Below are positions 7,413-16,114 of a stretch of 39,820 nt of DNA, piece by piece (the stretch's first letter is position 1; each line of letters opens with the position of its first letter). Both the position numbers and the translations under genes were made by a program. The notes under the pieces were generated by a model. That model made no database searches. It was not told the origin of the DNA and saw nothing but the letters and a program-made list of their open reading frames with translations. This DNA is from Bacteroidales bacterium (GTDB lineage: Bacteria > Bacteroidota > Bacteroidia > Bacteroidales > WCHB1-69), in assembly GCA_017438945.1 (NCBI GenBank), contig JAFRUI010000027.1, positions 1 through 39,820 on the forward strand, read 5' to 3'.

Positions 7413-8471
7413 TTAAGTAATCGGATGGTATCCGCCGCTTTTCTTGCTGCCGGTGAATTCGATTAGCCCACTCTTTTTGAGTTCGAAGAGGCAGCGATCC
7501 AAGGTGGTTTGCGAAAAGGAGATGTGGGAAATGAGCTCTGGGGAGCGGCAACCCGGGTGCTCCTGAATGTAGTGGAGCACAGCATCGAGCTTCTCTTTCG
7601 GGGGAACAGACGGTCCTTTTTTGCCCTTTCCTTCTTCGCTTTCTGGCTGCACGTCCTCTTTCTCTTCAATATTCCCACGCAGATACTCGTCAATGGCGGT
7701 TGCTATCTGAGGGGCTCTTTTGGTGTCCAATTTGAAAATGAGGGGCGTTCTCGTAAAAGGCATCGACTTCAGGGCCACCGCCTTTCCGTCGCAAGAGGTG
7801 ATATGCTGGAAAGGAACGATAACAGAAGAGGATATACGGATAAACTCTTTGTTCCCGAAATGCTGCCCCAGGTATTTGATGGTGCAATAGCGCGTGTATT
7901 TCATGCCGTCCACCGTATGGATTTCCGTTTCATTTCCGTTTTTCTTGCAATAAAGGATATTGTCAACGGGTATGTGCTGGCAGTTGTTCTTGTCATCGCA
8001 AACATCAAGCATTCTGGCAAATTGATAGACAACCTTGCTCTCCGTTTCCAAAGACTGTTGAAGTTGTTTTCTTTCTCTCAACATATAGGGGATGAAATTC
8101 AAAGCGAGGTTGCGGAGGAAGATTAGGACCAGATGTTTGGATAAAAGATGGTGTGCTTCAACTTCAGTTGTATGCACTGTATAGCATTGCATAATAAATG
8201 AATATCCAAGGGATAGCTCAACCCCTCCTGATACCACACAGGCAATGACAATCGAAAGCCAATATAGAGAAGTGTGGTTCCGATACAGTTTCGGATACAG
8301 GATGAAATAGTTTGCATACAGTATGGTCAGCAGTAACAATCCTGAAAGAAACTCTTTGGCCGTGCTACCTAAATAGGGGCGAAGAAATGCATTCCGGGAA
8401 AAGAACCATAGCAGTGCGGCACAAAACAGGACATTCAGCAAAAAGATGACAATTGTCTTTTGGTGTTTCAT
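7413..8471 (-). CDS. Membrane-bound LytTR regulator with extra C-domain
   Basis: 352 residues. The N-terminal 130 contain about four membrane helices in the style of Bacteroidetes LytS-like sensors (ILYPKLYRNHTSLYWLSI). Next come a short linker (RERKQLQQSLETE) and a LytTR DNA-binding domain (about 160-265: VDNILYCKKNGNETEIHTVDG, then a YCTIKYLGQHFGNKEFIRISSS core). No histidine kinase or receiver domain is present. The last 60 residues, after a Lys/Glu/Pro linker, look like a winged helix (KEKLDAVLHYIQEHPGCRSPEL, then DRCLFELKKSGLIEF). It thus appears to be a one-component membrane transcription factor with two DNA-binding modules. It is divergent from the secreted protein at 8793, with a strong inverted repeat between them, and probably controls that gene and itself. 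Confidence 0.75.
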   Translation of the reverse strand: MKHQKTIVIFLLNVLFCAALLWFFSRNAFLRPYLGSTAKEFLSGLLLLTILYANYFILYPKLYRNHTSLYWLSIVIACVVSGGVELSLGYSFIMQCYTVHTTEVEAHHLLSKHLVLIFLRNLALNFIPYMLRERKQLQQSLETESKVVYQFARMLDVCDDKNNCQHIPVDNILYCKKNGNETEIHTVDGMKYTRYCTIKYLGQHFGNKEFIRISSSVIVPFQHITSCDGKAVALKSMPFTRTPLIFKLDTKRAPQIATAIDEYLRGNIEEKEDVQPESEEGKGKKGPSVPPKEKLDAVLHYIQEHPGCRSPELISHISFSQTTLDRCLFELKKSGLIEFTGSKKSGGYHPIT

Positions 8472-8492
8472 GACATTTAAAATTTACCTTGG

Positions 8493-8500
8493 CAAAAATA
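8493..8500 (-). promoter_or_regulatory. -7 box for the LytTR gene
   Basis: TATTTTTG on the minus strand, 22 bases before the ATG at 8471. Confidence 0.55.
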
Positions 8501-8536
8501 GTCATTTTTGCCGTCTGTTATTGCCTCCAAAGTCCG

Positions 8537-8571
8537 TTTAATACCCCAAAATGCCGCTTTGGGGTATTAAA
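8537..8571. promoter_or_regulatory. Perfect 14-bp inverted repeat, likely operator
   Basis: Arms 8537-8550 and 8558-8571 are exact complements around TAATACCCCAAA, with a 7-base spacer ATGCCGC. It lies between the divergent LytTR gene and the secreted protein gene, 37 bases upstream of the LytTR -7 box. No T-run follows on either strand, so an operator fits better than a terminator. The rest of 8472-8792 holds only the two promoters. Confidence 0.6.
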
Positions 8572-8710
8572 TCCCTTGTTTGTGTAAAGTCTTGATTGTT
8601 AGATTTTTGTTGCTTAGTGTAATCATAGCCGTTTTGTTGAAGTGTCATATTTTTGGTATTGTGGGAACATATTTCTGCTGAAAGGGATAAAATGGTTGGG
8701 GGATTTGTGT

Positions 8711-8718
8711 TATTTTTG
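8711..8718 (+). promoter_or_regulatory. -7 box for the gene at 8793
   Basis: TATTTTTG, exact consensus; leader of about 68 bases. Confidence 0.5.
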
Positions 8719-8792
8719 CCGTTGAAAATAATCAACAAATGCGATGATTTCTGTCGCTTGCTAAATGGAATCTGAATTAAAATCAAAGTATT

Positions 8793-10298
8793 ATGAAGAA
8801 AGATAGAATCTTATTAGCTTTTCTATTCCTGTTTGTTCTGTTTGGGGGCCGCGCACAAAAGCTTGTCCCGAATGGACCGGAAACCGAAATTGAGGATGGC
8901 GCACGCCTCACCGTATTAGGTGAAGATGACCAATATCTTTATCTGTGCGGCGTTGAGAAAGGTTGGTACGACACGGATGATGACATGTACATCACTGTTT
9001 ATGACAAACAAAAGAATGTCATAGCGGTGGAGCATGAAATAGATGAAGATTATGAGTTCAGGACTGCGTATTTGCGGGGTAATGACGTGGTGCTTCTTGG
9101 CTACAAGTACAACAAAAAGACCAAGAGCGTGGATTATTATGAATCGACGTTTCCGATTATGGAAAAGAAACATAAAAAGTTGGTATGTAATACAATCTAT
9201 AGTGTACCTGCCGAAGGGAAAAAGATTGCGACCGCACTCATCTTGCGATCCTCCGACGACAATAGAACCGTTTTCGTAACATACACCAAGCCCAGCAATT
9301 CGAAAATAGACGGTTATGGTCTTGACCTGCAGGTTGTTGATGCCGAGGGAAACACGCTCAATCACGCGCAGAAGGAGTTCTCTGGTCCAAGTCCATACAA
9401 AGCGAAAGGGTTCTTGACCAATAACGGAGCCGTTTTTATTGAGGAGTTGGCTCAGAGTGGAAAAAATGTTCATTGGGGTGTGGGAATGGTGGCCTTCTCG
9501 TCAGGTGTGGCTCATCGCTATCTTACTGTAACTGCAGCCGGAAATGTCGTCCCTGTCGAACTGGCTGATAATAGCCATGAAATCTCCAATCCTTGTGCGA
9601 GGATGTTGCCCGGCAAAAACGATCGTTTCTTCATCTTTGGCGAGACGAAAGAGGGTGTGGCGACCATCTTGGTTGATGAAGAAGGGGAACTGCAGAGCGA
9701 AAATTTCTTTGAATCGGAAAAACCGTTGGTCCCTGAAAACATTTCATACGAAGCGGAAATGAAGGATGTGGGTTTTGTACCCAGCATGGTGCTGCCATTG
9801 CAAGATGGTCGCGTTATGGTGCTGGCCTACCGTCATATGCGGGAAATGTATTCAGATGGTAGATATATTCACATCAACAATTATTATCAGAATATTTACT
9901 TGTATCTGTTTGACAGTAATGGCGATTTGCTGAATACCAACATGTTACCTTACTCTTGTGTCGATGGTGGCGGCAACCATCAGGATATTCCTGTGGTTTT
10001 CGAGTGGAAAGGGGAAATTTGGTTGTTGTATAATGGGAATAAGGGAAACTATGGGACAAAGAAACCGAGCCAGTGGCACCGGCTGAACTTCACCAAGCCT
10101 GAACCCCGTTGCATCGTGATGGGTCGTCTGGAAGGCGATTTGTATTTCGAACCCAAAATCCTTTACGCACCAGCTAATCCGAATAAGACCATGTCATACG
10201 GAGAGTATTTCGATCAAATAATCAAAGTGACAGATGATGCGGTCTATTTCTTGATGTATCGCAAATCGGACAACTTTATTGATAAAATCACGGAGTAA
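8793..10298 (+). CDS. Secreted protein of unknown function
   Basis: 501 residues with a clear signal peptide (KKDRILLAFLFLFVLFGG, cleavage near RAQ-KL). The rest is a soluble all-beta-looking protein rich in Asp, Tyr and Gly, with repeated short strands such as YLYLCGVEKG, DVVLLGYKYN, RFFIFGETKEG, RVMVLAYRHM and EIWLLYNGNKGN. That spacing suggests a beta-propeller, but I see no named motif and do not recognise the family. It is divergent from the LytTR regulator and is followed 98 bases later by a secreted TPR protein. An acidic N-terminal half and no lipobox suggest a periplasmic or secreted location. Confidence 0.7.
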   Translation: MKKDRILLAFLFLFVLFGGRAQKLVPNGPETEIEDGARLTVLGEDDQYLYLCGVEKGWYDTDDDMYITVYDKQKNVIAVEHEIDEDYEFRTAYLRGNDVVLLGYKYNKKTKSVDYYESTFPIMEKKHKKLVCNTIYSVPAEGKKIATALILRSSDDNRTVFVTYTKPSNSKIDGYGLDLQVVDAEGNTLNHAQKEFSGPSPYKAKGFLTNNGAVFIEELAQSGKNVHWGVGMVAFSSGVAHRYLTVTAAGNVVPVELADNSHEISNPCARMLPGKNDRFFIFGETKEGVATILVDEEGELQSENFFESEKPLVPENISYEAEMKDVGFVPSMVLPLQDGRVMVLAYRHMREMYSDGRYIHINNYYQNIYLYLFDSNGDLLNTNMLPYSCVDGGGNHQDIPVVFEWKGEIWLLYNGNKGNYGTKKPSQWHRLNFTKPEPRCIVMGRLEGDLYFEPKILYAPANPNKTMSYGEYFDQIIKVTDDAVYFLMYRKSDNFIDKITE

Positions 10299-10353
10299 GA
10301 CATAGTAGGGGTTACGTATCGAGCATACCGCATAATCACAAAAAATAATTTTA

Positions 10354-10361
10354 TATCTTCG
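10354..10361 (+). promoter_or_regulatory. Near-consensus -7 box TATCTTCG
   Basis: One mismatch to TAnnTTTG, 35 bases before the ATG at 10397. Confidence 0.35.
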
Positions 10362-10396
10362 CGGAATCGTTCCATTTGCCAATTTATTCTAACGTT

Positions 10397-11233
10397 ATGA
10401 AAACCAGACTAACACTATTATTGCTGCTCTCGTTCAGTGTCACCGCTTTTGGACAGAAAATGCCTTCCGATTATTTCCAGGAGGCGAACGATTATTTTGA
10501 GGAGGGCAAATTGCACAATGCGTTGGCCGGATATATGTACATCGTGGAGAATCATCCCCGCAACGAGTTGTACCCGAGGGCGTTGAACAATGCCGGATAT
10601 ATCTGTTTGCTACAGAAAAAATATAAGAAGGCAATAGAAGTGTTTTCGTTAATCTTGAATGGAAACCAAGACGAGCGTGAACCGTCGGGCGGAGGCATTA
10701 TGGCATCCCCTTACGCCAATTATTGCCACCGAGCGGCCTCCCAAATCAGTGATTGTTATTATGAGTTGCGACAATATGATTCTGCGTTGAATTATCTGGC
10801 TCTCTCCGACACTGTTTACCCCTTTCTGAGCGACTGCGGCAACGCCTACGCTGATAACGACATCCAAACCGCCTTGCGTTACGCAGACATCTATCAAAGA
10901 CTCGGGCAACCCGACAAAGCCATCGAAAAACTCCTTCCGCAGGTTTTCAACACTGAATTGGCGGACAATTCGAAGATTATCGCAAAATTGGAAAAACTGC
11001 TGAAAGGTAAACCGAAGTTGCTCGAACAGTTGGAAAAAGCCATTGAGGGTGTCTATCAGAAAACCTTCACCTCTGATTACGGCGACTACGAACGTTATTG
11101 TATCCAGTGGCTTGGCGTTGAAATCCGTTATCCTAAACGATCATTCAACAGCGCAGACTACAACAAAGAGAATGTCATGAAATGGATGCGAGAGAGCGAA
11201 TTTTACCAGATGGTCGCGCAAATGAAACGGTAG
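10397..11233 (+). CDS. Secreted TPR-like protein
   Basis: 278 residues with a signal peptide (MKTRLTLLLLLSFSVTAFGQ). The mature part is helical with TPR-like units: DYFQEANDYFEEGKLHNALAGY, then YPRALNNAGYICLLQKKYKKAIEVF, then a looser set around ISDCYYELRQYDSALNYLALSD and ALRYADIYQRLGQPDKAIEKL. TPRs bind partner proteins; the partner is unknown. The ATG at 10397 is chosen because the signal peptide starts there. It follows the unknown secreted protein on the same strand and may share its regulation, though a separate weak -7 box is present. Confidence 0.7.
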   Translation: MKTRLTLLLLLSFSVTAFGQKMPSDYFQEANDYFEEGKLHNALAGYMYIVENHPRNELYPRALNNAGYICLLQKKYKKAIEVFSLILNGNQDEREPSGGGIMASPYANYCHRAASQISDCYYELRQYDSALNYLALSDTVYPFLSDCGNAYADNDIQTALRYADIYQRLGQPDKAIEKLLPQVFNTELADNSKIIAKLEKLLKGKPKLLEQLEKAIEGVYQKTFTSDYGDYERYCIQWLGVEIRYPKRSFNSADYNKENVMKWMRESEFYQMVAQMKR

Positions 11234-11363
11234 TGATCGCTTTTTGTCTCTACAAAGTAGTATTTATGTTTTCATATCGTGCCGCCTAAAATTAACAGTT
11301 AATTGTAAAGAAATGAAAATAAAAAATATTTTTCAAATATGATTTTTGTATTGGGAAAAATAT

Positions 11364-11371
11364 TATTATTG
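11364..11371 (+). promoter_or_regulatory. Near-consensus -7 box for DUF5618 copy 1
   Basis: TATTATTG, one mismatch, 24 bases before the ATG at 11396, in a very A/T-rich stretch (11290-11390). Confidence 0.4.
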
Positions 11372-11395
11372 CCGCTGTATTAAATTTCAAAAATT

Positions 11396-11797
11396 ATGGA
11401 ACAAAATAACCCCATCGAAGAGGCCCGGCGTTATGTGACCAACGCGCAAGAGATCATAGAGAAGTCCAAGTATGATCCAGTAACTAAGTTTTATTTAGAC
11501 AAGAAGTATGTACGAATTGCGGGCGACACGTTGTGGAAAGGCTGTCTGATAGCATTGGATGCTGTGCTGAATGTGCGTCAAGGGAAAGGCCGTCCGTCGA
11601 TTGAAAAATACAGAAAAGCCGCCGCCCAGCGCGATGGAAAACTGTTACAGTATGTTAACACGGGCTATGAGACCATGCACTTGCACATGGGCTATGACGG
11701 TACAAAGAATAAAAAGACTTGCGAAAGCGGTTTCGACATAGCTAACAACCTTATTAATTATTGTGCGAAACTCTATCGCAACGTCGCCTGTGCGTAA
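11396..11797 (+). CDS. DUF5618 family protein, copy 1
   Basis: 133 residues, cytoplasmic and helical. It shares with the protein at 21384 the start NPI-EEARRYV, a long identical core KKYVRIAGDTLWKGCLIALD, then GKGRPS, RDGKLLQY, NTGY and MGYDG. Roughly two thirds of positions agree by eye. I recognise the family as DUF5618, restricted to Bacteroidetes and without known function. The core pattern of helices with conserved Arg, Asp and Tyr could fit a HEPN-like bundle, which is a guess only. Isolated gene with its own promoter. Confidence 0.75.
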   Translation: MEQNNPIEEARRYVTNAQEIIEKSKYDPVTKFYLDKKYVRIAGDTLWKGCLIALDAVLNVRQGKGRPSIEKYRKAAAQRDGKLLQYVNTGYETMHLHMGYDGTKNKKTCESGFDIANNLINYCAKLYRNVACA

Positions 11798-11813
11798 CTA
11801 CTAGCTGATAACT

Positions 11814-11876
11814 AAAAAGGGGAACCCTCCCGAGCTCCCCAAAATTATGCATTATGCATTATGAATTATGAATTAA
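11814..11876. repeat. GGGGA/TCCCC hairpin plus heptamer array
   Basis: AAAAAGGGGAACCCTCCCGA and the following GCTCCCC can form a weak stem between two convergent genes. Then 7-bp units ATGCATT ATGCATT ATGAATT ATGAATT reach the aminotransferase stop (11878). The layout resembles 7366-7412. Confidence 0.6.
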
Positions 11877-11877
11877 C

Positions 11878-13188
11878 TCAATGGTTTTCCTTGAACAGCT
11901 TCAGTCTCTCTTCCAAAACCGGGAACTGGCTGCGCGGGGTCAGGGAAACGCAGGCGCGGAGGCCTTCGCTACGGTCGCTGCCGCAGGTGCTCAGCGAGAT
12001 GGCGCTCACACCGTAGTACAGGAACTCGTGCAGGAGCTCTTCGCTGCTCATGCCGGGATAGGCCACGGTGAAGTAGAAACCGTCGGCAAGGGGCTTGTCG
12101 CCGTCCTTGTCATAGACAATCTCGAAGCCGTTGTCCAGGAACATCTTCTTCATGATGGCGGCTTTTTCACCGTACTCCTTCACGTCTTCGATGTAGTTGT
12201 AGGTGCCGTCATTGCAGCCCTTGAGGATGGCGGCCATGGCGTACTGCGCAGAGTGGGAGACACCGGAGCTGATGGCATAGACCGTACCGTAGATGATGGC
12301 GCGGCCCAGTTTCTTCATCTTGAAGTAGGGCTCCAGATCGTCGAACTCTCTGTTGTAGAGCTTCTTGGACATGATCATCAGGGCAATACGCTCACCGGCG
12401 TAGCTGAAGGCCTTGGAACCGGAGATCAGCAATGCGTAGTTGTCGGTGTATTTGCCGACGCTCGGCTGGTAGGGCGGGATGCCCGGAGCGGAGATGTTCT
12501 GGCGGAAGTCCATGCCGAAATAGGCGAGGTCTTCGAACACGAACACATCGTACTTGTTGGCCATGTCGCCGATGATTTGCAGTTCCTCCTCGGTGAAACA
12601 GATCCATGACGGATTGTTGGGGTTGGAGTACATGATGGTGTGGATGTTGCCCTTCTTGAGGTAGCTTTCCAGCTTGGCTCTCAGCTTGGCGCCGCGGTGC
12701 TCGTACACGTCGAAGGTCTCGTATTTGAGGCCCATGACGCGGTGCTGTTGCTTCTGCACGGGGAAACCGGGGTCGATGAACAGGGTGGTGTCGCGCTCTT
12801 TGCGGCAACGCACGAAAGTCATGAAACCAGCCATGCCGCCCATCATGGAACCCACTGTCGGGATGCAGTTCTCGGGTTCGACATCCAGGTCGATGAAGTT
12901 CTTGACGAAGCGCGCGGCTTCCTGTTTCAGGGCTGGAATGCCCTCAATGTCAGGGTAAATGGCGGCGACGCCCTTCTTCAGGGCTTCGATTTGAGCCTCC
13001 ACGCCCACGGAGCACGGCGGAAGACCGGGGATGCCCATCTCCATGCGCACAAACTCCTTGCCCGAAGCCTGTTCGATCTCGTTGATCAGACGTTTCACCT
13101 CGCGAATGGAGGCCTTGCCCACGCTGCTGATACCGCTCTCAGCAACTTTCTTGTCCACAATTTCTGCGGGTATTGGTGTATTCTTCAT
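11878..13188 (-). CDS. PLP-dependent aminotransferase (class I/II)
   Basis: 436 residues of fold type I. Recognisable parts are VGSMMGGMAGF for cofactor phosphate, NPNNPSW with the Asn that contacts PLP, FEDLAYFGMDF with the Asp/Tyr pair, ISGSKAFSYAGERI with the PLP lysine, and an Arg near the C-terminus (GLRACVSLTPRSQFP) for the substrate carboxylate. It transfers an amino group between an amino acid and a 2-oxo acid; the exact substrate is not clear from sequence. The start is placed at 13188 (MKNTPIPAEIVDK) because a -7 box lies at 13228-13235 and an upstream ATG at 13230 falls inside it. It runs convergent to DUF5618 copy 1 and follows lptD on the same strand. Confidence 0.85.
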   Translation of the reverse strand: MKNTPIPAEIVDKKVAESGISSVGKASIREVKRLINEIEQASGKEFVRMEMGIPGLPPCSVGVEAQIEALKKGVAAIYPDIEGIPALKQEAARFVKNFIDLDVEPENCIPTVGSMMGGMAGFMTFVRCRKERDTTLFIDPGFPVQKQQHRVMGLKYETFDVYEHRGAKLRAKLESYLKKGNIHTIMYSNPNNPSWICFTEEELQIIGDMANKYDVFVFEDLAYFGMDFRQNISAPGIPPYQPSVGKYTDNYALLISGSKAFSYAGERIALMIMSKKLYNREFDDLEPYFKMKKLGRAIIYGTVYAISSGVSHSAQYAMAAILKGCNDGTYNYIEDVKEYGEKAAIMKKMFLDNGFEIVYDKDGDKPLADGFYFTVAYPGMSSEELLHEFLYYGVSAISLSTCGSDRSEGLRACVSLTPRSQFPVLEERLKLFKENH

Positions 13189-13227
13189 ACTGATATATTG
13201 AAAGTTATAAATTCGGTGAATTTTCGG

Positions 13228-13235
13228 CAAAGATA
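13228..13235 (-). promoter_or_regulatory. -7 box for the aminotransferase
   Basis: TATCTTTG on the minus strand, 40 bases before the start at 13188. Confidence 0.55.
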
Positions 13236-13280
13236 CACATTTTATGGATATATATGTACGAATATATTTTTGGGTGTGAT

Positions 13281-13420
13281 TTAGGACTGAGGACTGAAGA
13301 CTTAAGACTTAAGACTGAGGACTATACTATGACTACAACTTCTGTCGAAGTCTAAGTTTAAGTCTATAGGGATCAGGACCCCTTCCCCCCAACGTCTAAC
13401 GTCCAACGTCTTACGTCTCA
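13281..13420. repeat. Heptamer arrays in mixed orientation
   Basis: 13281-13324 has GGACTGA / AGACTTA units, 13346-13365 has complementary AAGTCTA-type units, and 13390-13420 has AACGTCT / AACGTCC units up to the lptD stop. The first and second parts can pair. No gene is present in 13236-13423. Confidence 0.7.
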
Positions 13421-13423
13421 AAT

Positions 13424-16039
13424 CTACAGATTGTTCGTGAAGTCGTGGTGCAGCGGTAACTTCAAGACATCTTTCAAAGTGGACGATTTCACGTTGAGGG
13501 TGAACTGCCAGCCCTTGCGGTAGCCGAAGGGAATCCAGTTGAAGCTCATCTCCCAGCAGTGCATGTCGCGGTAGAAATCCAACGATGTGTAAGACAGTGA
13601 TTTTTGGACGAAATCGTAGCCGGTGGTGAAGCCGATTTTCCACTTTTTGGTGACTTGAACGTCGCCGGAGACACCCAGTGTGTGCACCATGTTGAATTTG
13701 TAGGGTTTCAGCTCCTCTCCCCAGTAGATATAGCGGTAATAGTCCATATTGTCGTTGATGCCGTAGGTGAATGAGTAGTTAAAAGTCAACGACCAGGGCA
13801 GCCGGTTGCGTTGGCGCTCCTCGTCCTTCGACTTGAACGTGTTGTGGTCGATGCGGTAGTTGAGGGAGACGCTGTAAGTGCCGGAGGAGAAACGCAAAAG
13901 CCGGTGATTGGCCTTCCATTCGGTGATGTTCACGCGACGGCCGTTCCCATCGATGCTGTACGGGTCGAAAATGAAGCTGTAGGTCAGATACAGATGCTTG
14001 AAAAGGGTGCTGCGGCCGGACATGGAGAACAGTGACCATCTCATGGAATCGGCGGCAAAATCGTAGTACATGGAGATGTTGAAATTGTCAATGAGCGGCA
14101 CTTTTTTCAACCCCGTGATGGTGTCTTTCCGGGAACGGACCTTGATTTCCAGATTGTTGCCGAAGGATAGTTGCGCACGTGCCTGCATGCGGGTGCTCCC
14201 ACCCCCGAAGATGGAGTTGTCATAGTAGTTGTACTCAACTAGTTCGCCGGTCATGGGGTTGACGTAGGTGGCGGTGTTTTGCCCGTTCAGCAGCGGCTGG
14301 AAGTTGAAACTCAGTGTCGGGGTGATGATGTGTCGGATGGCATTCAGCCCGCCTTTTTTGAAGAGGTACATCACGTAGATTTTCGTGGTCAGGTTCGAGG
14401 AAATCAGAAGGTCGTGCACGGCTCCGAATTTTCGGTTGAAGTCCATCTGCAGCATCGGAACGGTTTCAGCTGCCGCGCTGTCCCACGTCATATGGCGGGT
14501 GTAGTGCTGCAGATACCATTTCTCCGTCAATGTGATGGAGGTGTTCCAGTTGATGGTCTTGGCAATCTTGATGGGGATGGTGATGGGCACGGTATGCATG
14601 ATGCCGGTCTCGAAGTGCTCCCACGTGACGGGTTTCAGGAACAAGGAGTCGAGGGTGTTGACCTGCCCGATAAGTTGCGATGACCATTTCATGGAGATGT
14701 TGTCGTACCATTTCAGTTTTCCGGTTTTATTTTTCTTGCGGAAGGGGTAGAATTGCGCTACGGACATGTTGATGTTGGGCAGTTTCAGGTTGACGGTGTG
14801 GTTGCCCGTGTTCTGCGAGTAGGAGATGGTGGCGTCGAAGAAGAAAAAGTCCGCGGCCGAGGTGGAGAAGTTGACGGTGGAGGTGAACTGGTTGGAGAGG
14901 TAGTCGTTCGCCGGGGTCATGTTGTAGCGGGCGTAGTTGGCGCTCTGGATGTCTATGTGCGCGTTGAAGCGGGTCCTGGGATGCGATTTGACGTCTTGCT
15001 TGTGGTCCCAATAGATCTTGTAGTTGTTGGTTTTCCTGAAGTTGGCCGTGTCAATGCGGATACCCGTCAGGGCACGGGCGAAAGCCAGCTCGACGATGCC
15101 GCTGCAACGGTAGCGGAACACATAGTTCGATTTGGCCTTGATGGCCCAGCTACCGCGGGTGTAGAGATCCGCAGACAGCAGCAAGTCGATGTTGTCGTTG
15201 ATGGCGAAGTAGAACCCGAGGTCTTTCAGGTAGAAGCCCATGGATCCGGATTGTCCGAAGGAGGGCATCACCAGTCCGGATTTGTGCCGGGTGTCCAGCG
15301 GGAAGAAGGCGAACGGCAGCGCCAGCGGGGTGGGCACGTCCGTGAAACTCAAATAGGCGGGCCCGATCACAATCTTGTCGTGCTGGATGACTTTTGCCTT
15401 GGAGAAAGTTATTTCGTAATGAGGGTCGCCGAGCTCGCAGGTCGTGTATTTCCCTCGTTTGATGAATGCGACATCATCCCCGATCTTTTTGACCTGCTCG
15501 CCGTGGATGAATCCGTCATCCTGCGTGGTGATCACATGGGAGATTTTCCCCTTCTGGGTGTTGAAGTTGTACATGATCTCCTTGGCGTTGTAATGGGCGT
15601 CGGCTTGGGAAAAGACGGGGTATCCGTGCATCACACCGTTGGAGTCGGCCACACCGCAGGCGTACAACTCCTTGTGCTCAAAGTCAATTTCGATGTAGTC
15701 GGCGCGGAGTTCCATGTCCTCGTATTGTACTATAGCATCGCCGAACAGGTAGGTGTAGCGTCGCTGAAGGTCGTTCACCACCGAGTCGCGGGCGCTGTAT
15801 TTCACTACCGAGGTGATGGCGTTCGAAGAGATGATTTTGGCTGTTTTGGCCGGATTTGACGCAGAATCTGCATACTCGGGGTTGAGCTTTCCGACCGCCG
15901 TGGTGTCCCGTTGCCCCCTTACACGTTTCCCCGTATTGACGTTCTGCGCAACCAGATTTAAACATAACACACTAAATATGAACACCATAAGGAGCTTATG
16001 GAAATATGAAAAATCCAGTGTGTATATTTTTTTAATCAA
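13424..16039 (-). CDS. lptD: LPS assembly outer-membrane protein LptD
   Basis: 871 residues. A signal peptide (helix LLMVFIFSVLCLNLVAQ) is followed by an OstA-like periplasmic beta-jellyroll (about 75-230: DAIVQYEDMELRADYIEIDF, GYPVFSQADAHYNAKEI, DDGFIHGEQVKKIGDD). The rest is a long beta-barrel region with alternating aromatic strands and conserved PSFGQSGSMGFYLKDLGFYF. LptD inserts LPS into the outer membrane with LptE. Bacteroidetes versions of this size are usual. The first ATG (16039) is used; an inner ATG at 15988 would also leave a signal peptide. Its -7 box (16088-16095) overlaps that of the divergent amidase gene. Confidence 0.88.
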   Translation of the reverse strand: MIKKIYTLDFSYFHKLLMVFIFSVLCLNLVAQNVNTGKRVRGQRDTTAVGKLNPEYADSASNPAKTAKIISSNAITSVVKYSARDSVVNDLQRRYTYLFGDAIVQYEDMELRADYIEIDFEHKELYACGVADSNGVMHGYPVFSQADAHYNAKEIMYNFNTQKGKISHVITTQDDGFIHGEQVKKIGDDVAFIKRGKYTTCELGDPHYEITFSKAKVIQHDKIVIGPAYLSFTDVPTPLALPFAFFPLDTRHKSGLVMPSFGQSGSMGFYLKDLGFYFAINDNIDLLLSADLYTRGSWAIKAKSNYVFRYRCSGIVELAFARALTGIRIDTANFRKTNNYKIYWDHKQDVKSHPRTRFNAHIDIQSANYARYNMTPANDYLSNQFTSTVNFSTSAADFFFFDATISYSQNTGNHTVNLKLPNINMSVAQFYPFRKKNKTGKLKWYDNISMKWSSQLIGQVNTLDSLFLKPVTWEHFETGIMHTVPITIPIKIAKTINWNTSITLTEKWYLQHYTRHMTWDSAAAETVPMLQMDFNRKFGAVHDLLISSNLTTKIYVMYLFKKGGLNAIRHIITPTLSFNFQPLLNGQNTATYVNPMTGELVEYNYYDNSIFGGGSTRMQARAQLSFGNNLEIKVRSRKDTITGLKKVPLIDNFNISMYYDFAADSMRWSLFSMSGRSTLFKHLYLTYSFIFDPYSIDGNGRRVNITEWKANHRLLRFSSGTYSVSLNYRIDHNTFKSKDEERQRNRLPWSLTFNYSFTYGINDNMDYYRYIYWGEELKPYKFNMVHTLGVSGDVQVTKKWKIGFTTGYDFVQKSLSYTSLDFYRDMHCWEMSFNWIPFGYRKGWQFTLNVKSSTLKDVLKLPLHHDFTNNL

Positions 16040-16065
16040 AGGGAAAAACCTTTAGTCAATAATTA

Positions 16066-16095
16066 TATTTTTGCATAAAAAAATCAGCAAAGATA
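16066..16095. promoter_or_regulatory. Overlapping divergent promoters, lptD and amidase
   Basis: Plus strand -7 box TATTTTTG at 16066-16073 (for the amidase, start 16115). Minus strand -7 box TATCTTTG at 16088-16095 (for lptD, start 16039). Expected start points fall about 16080 and 16081, so RNA polymerase cannot occupy both at once. Confidence 0.55.
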
Positions 16096-16114
16096 ATTAA
16101 AAAATCGCAATCCG

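Noticed and set aside
8538-8786. 82-codon open frame between the LytTR and secreted genes
   Set aside because: It covers the inverted repeat and the plus-strand promoter and has no protein-like pattern.
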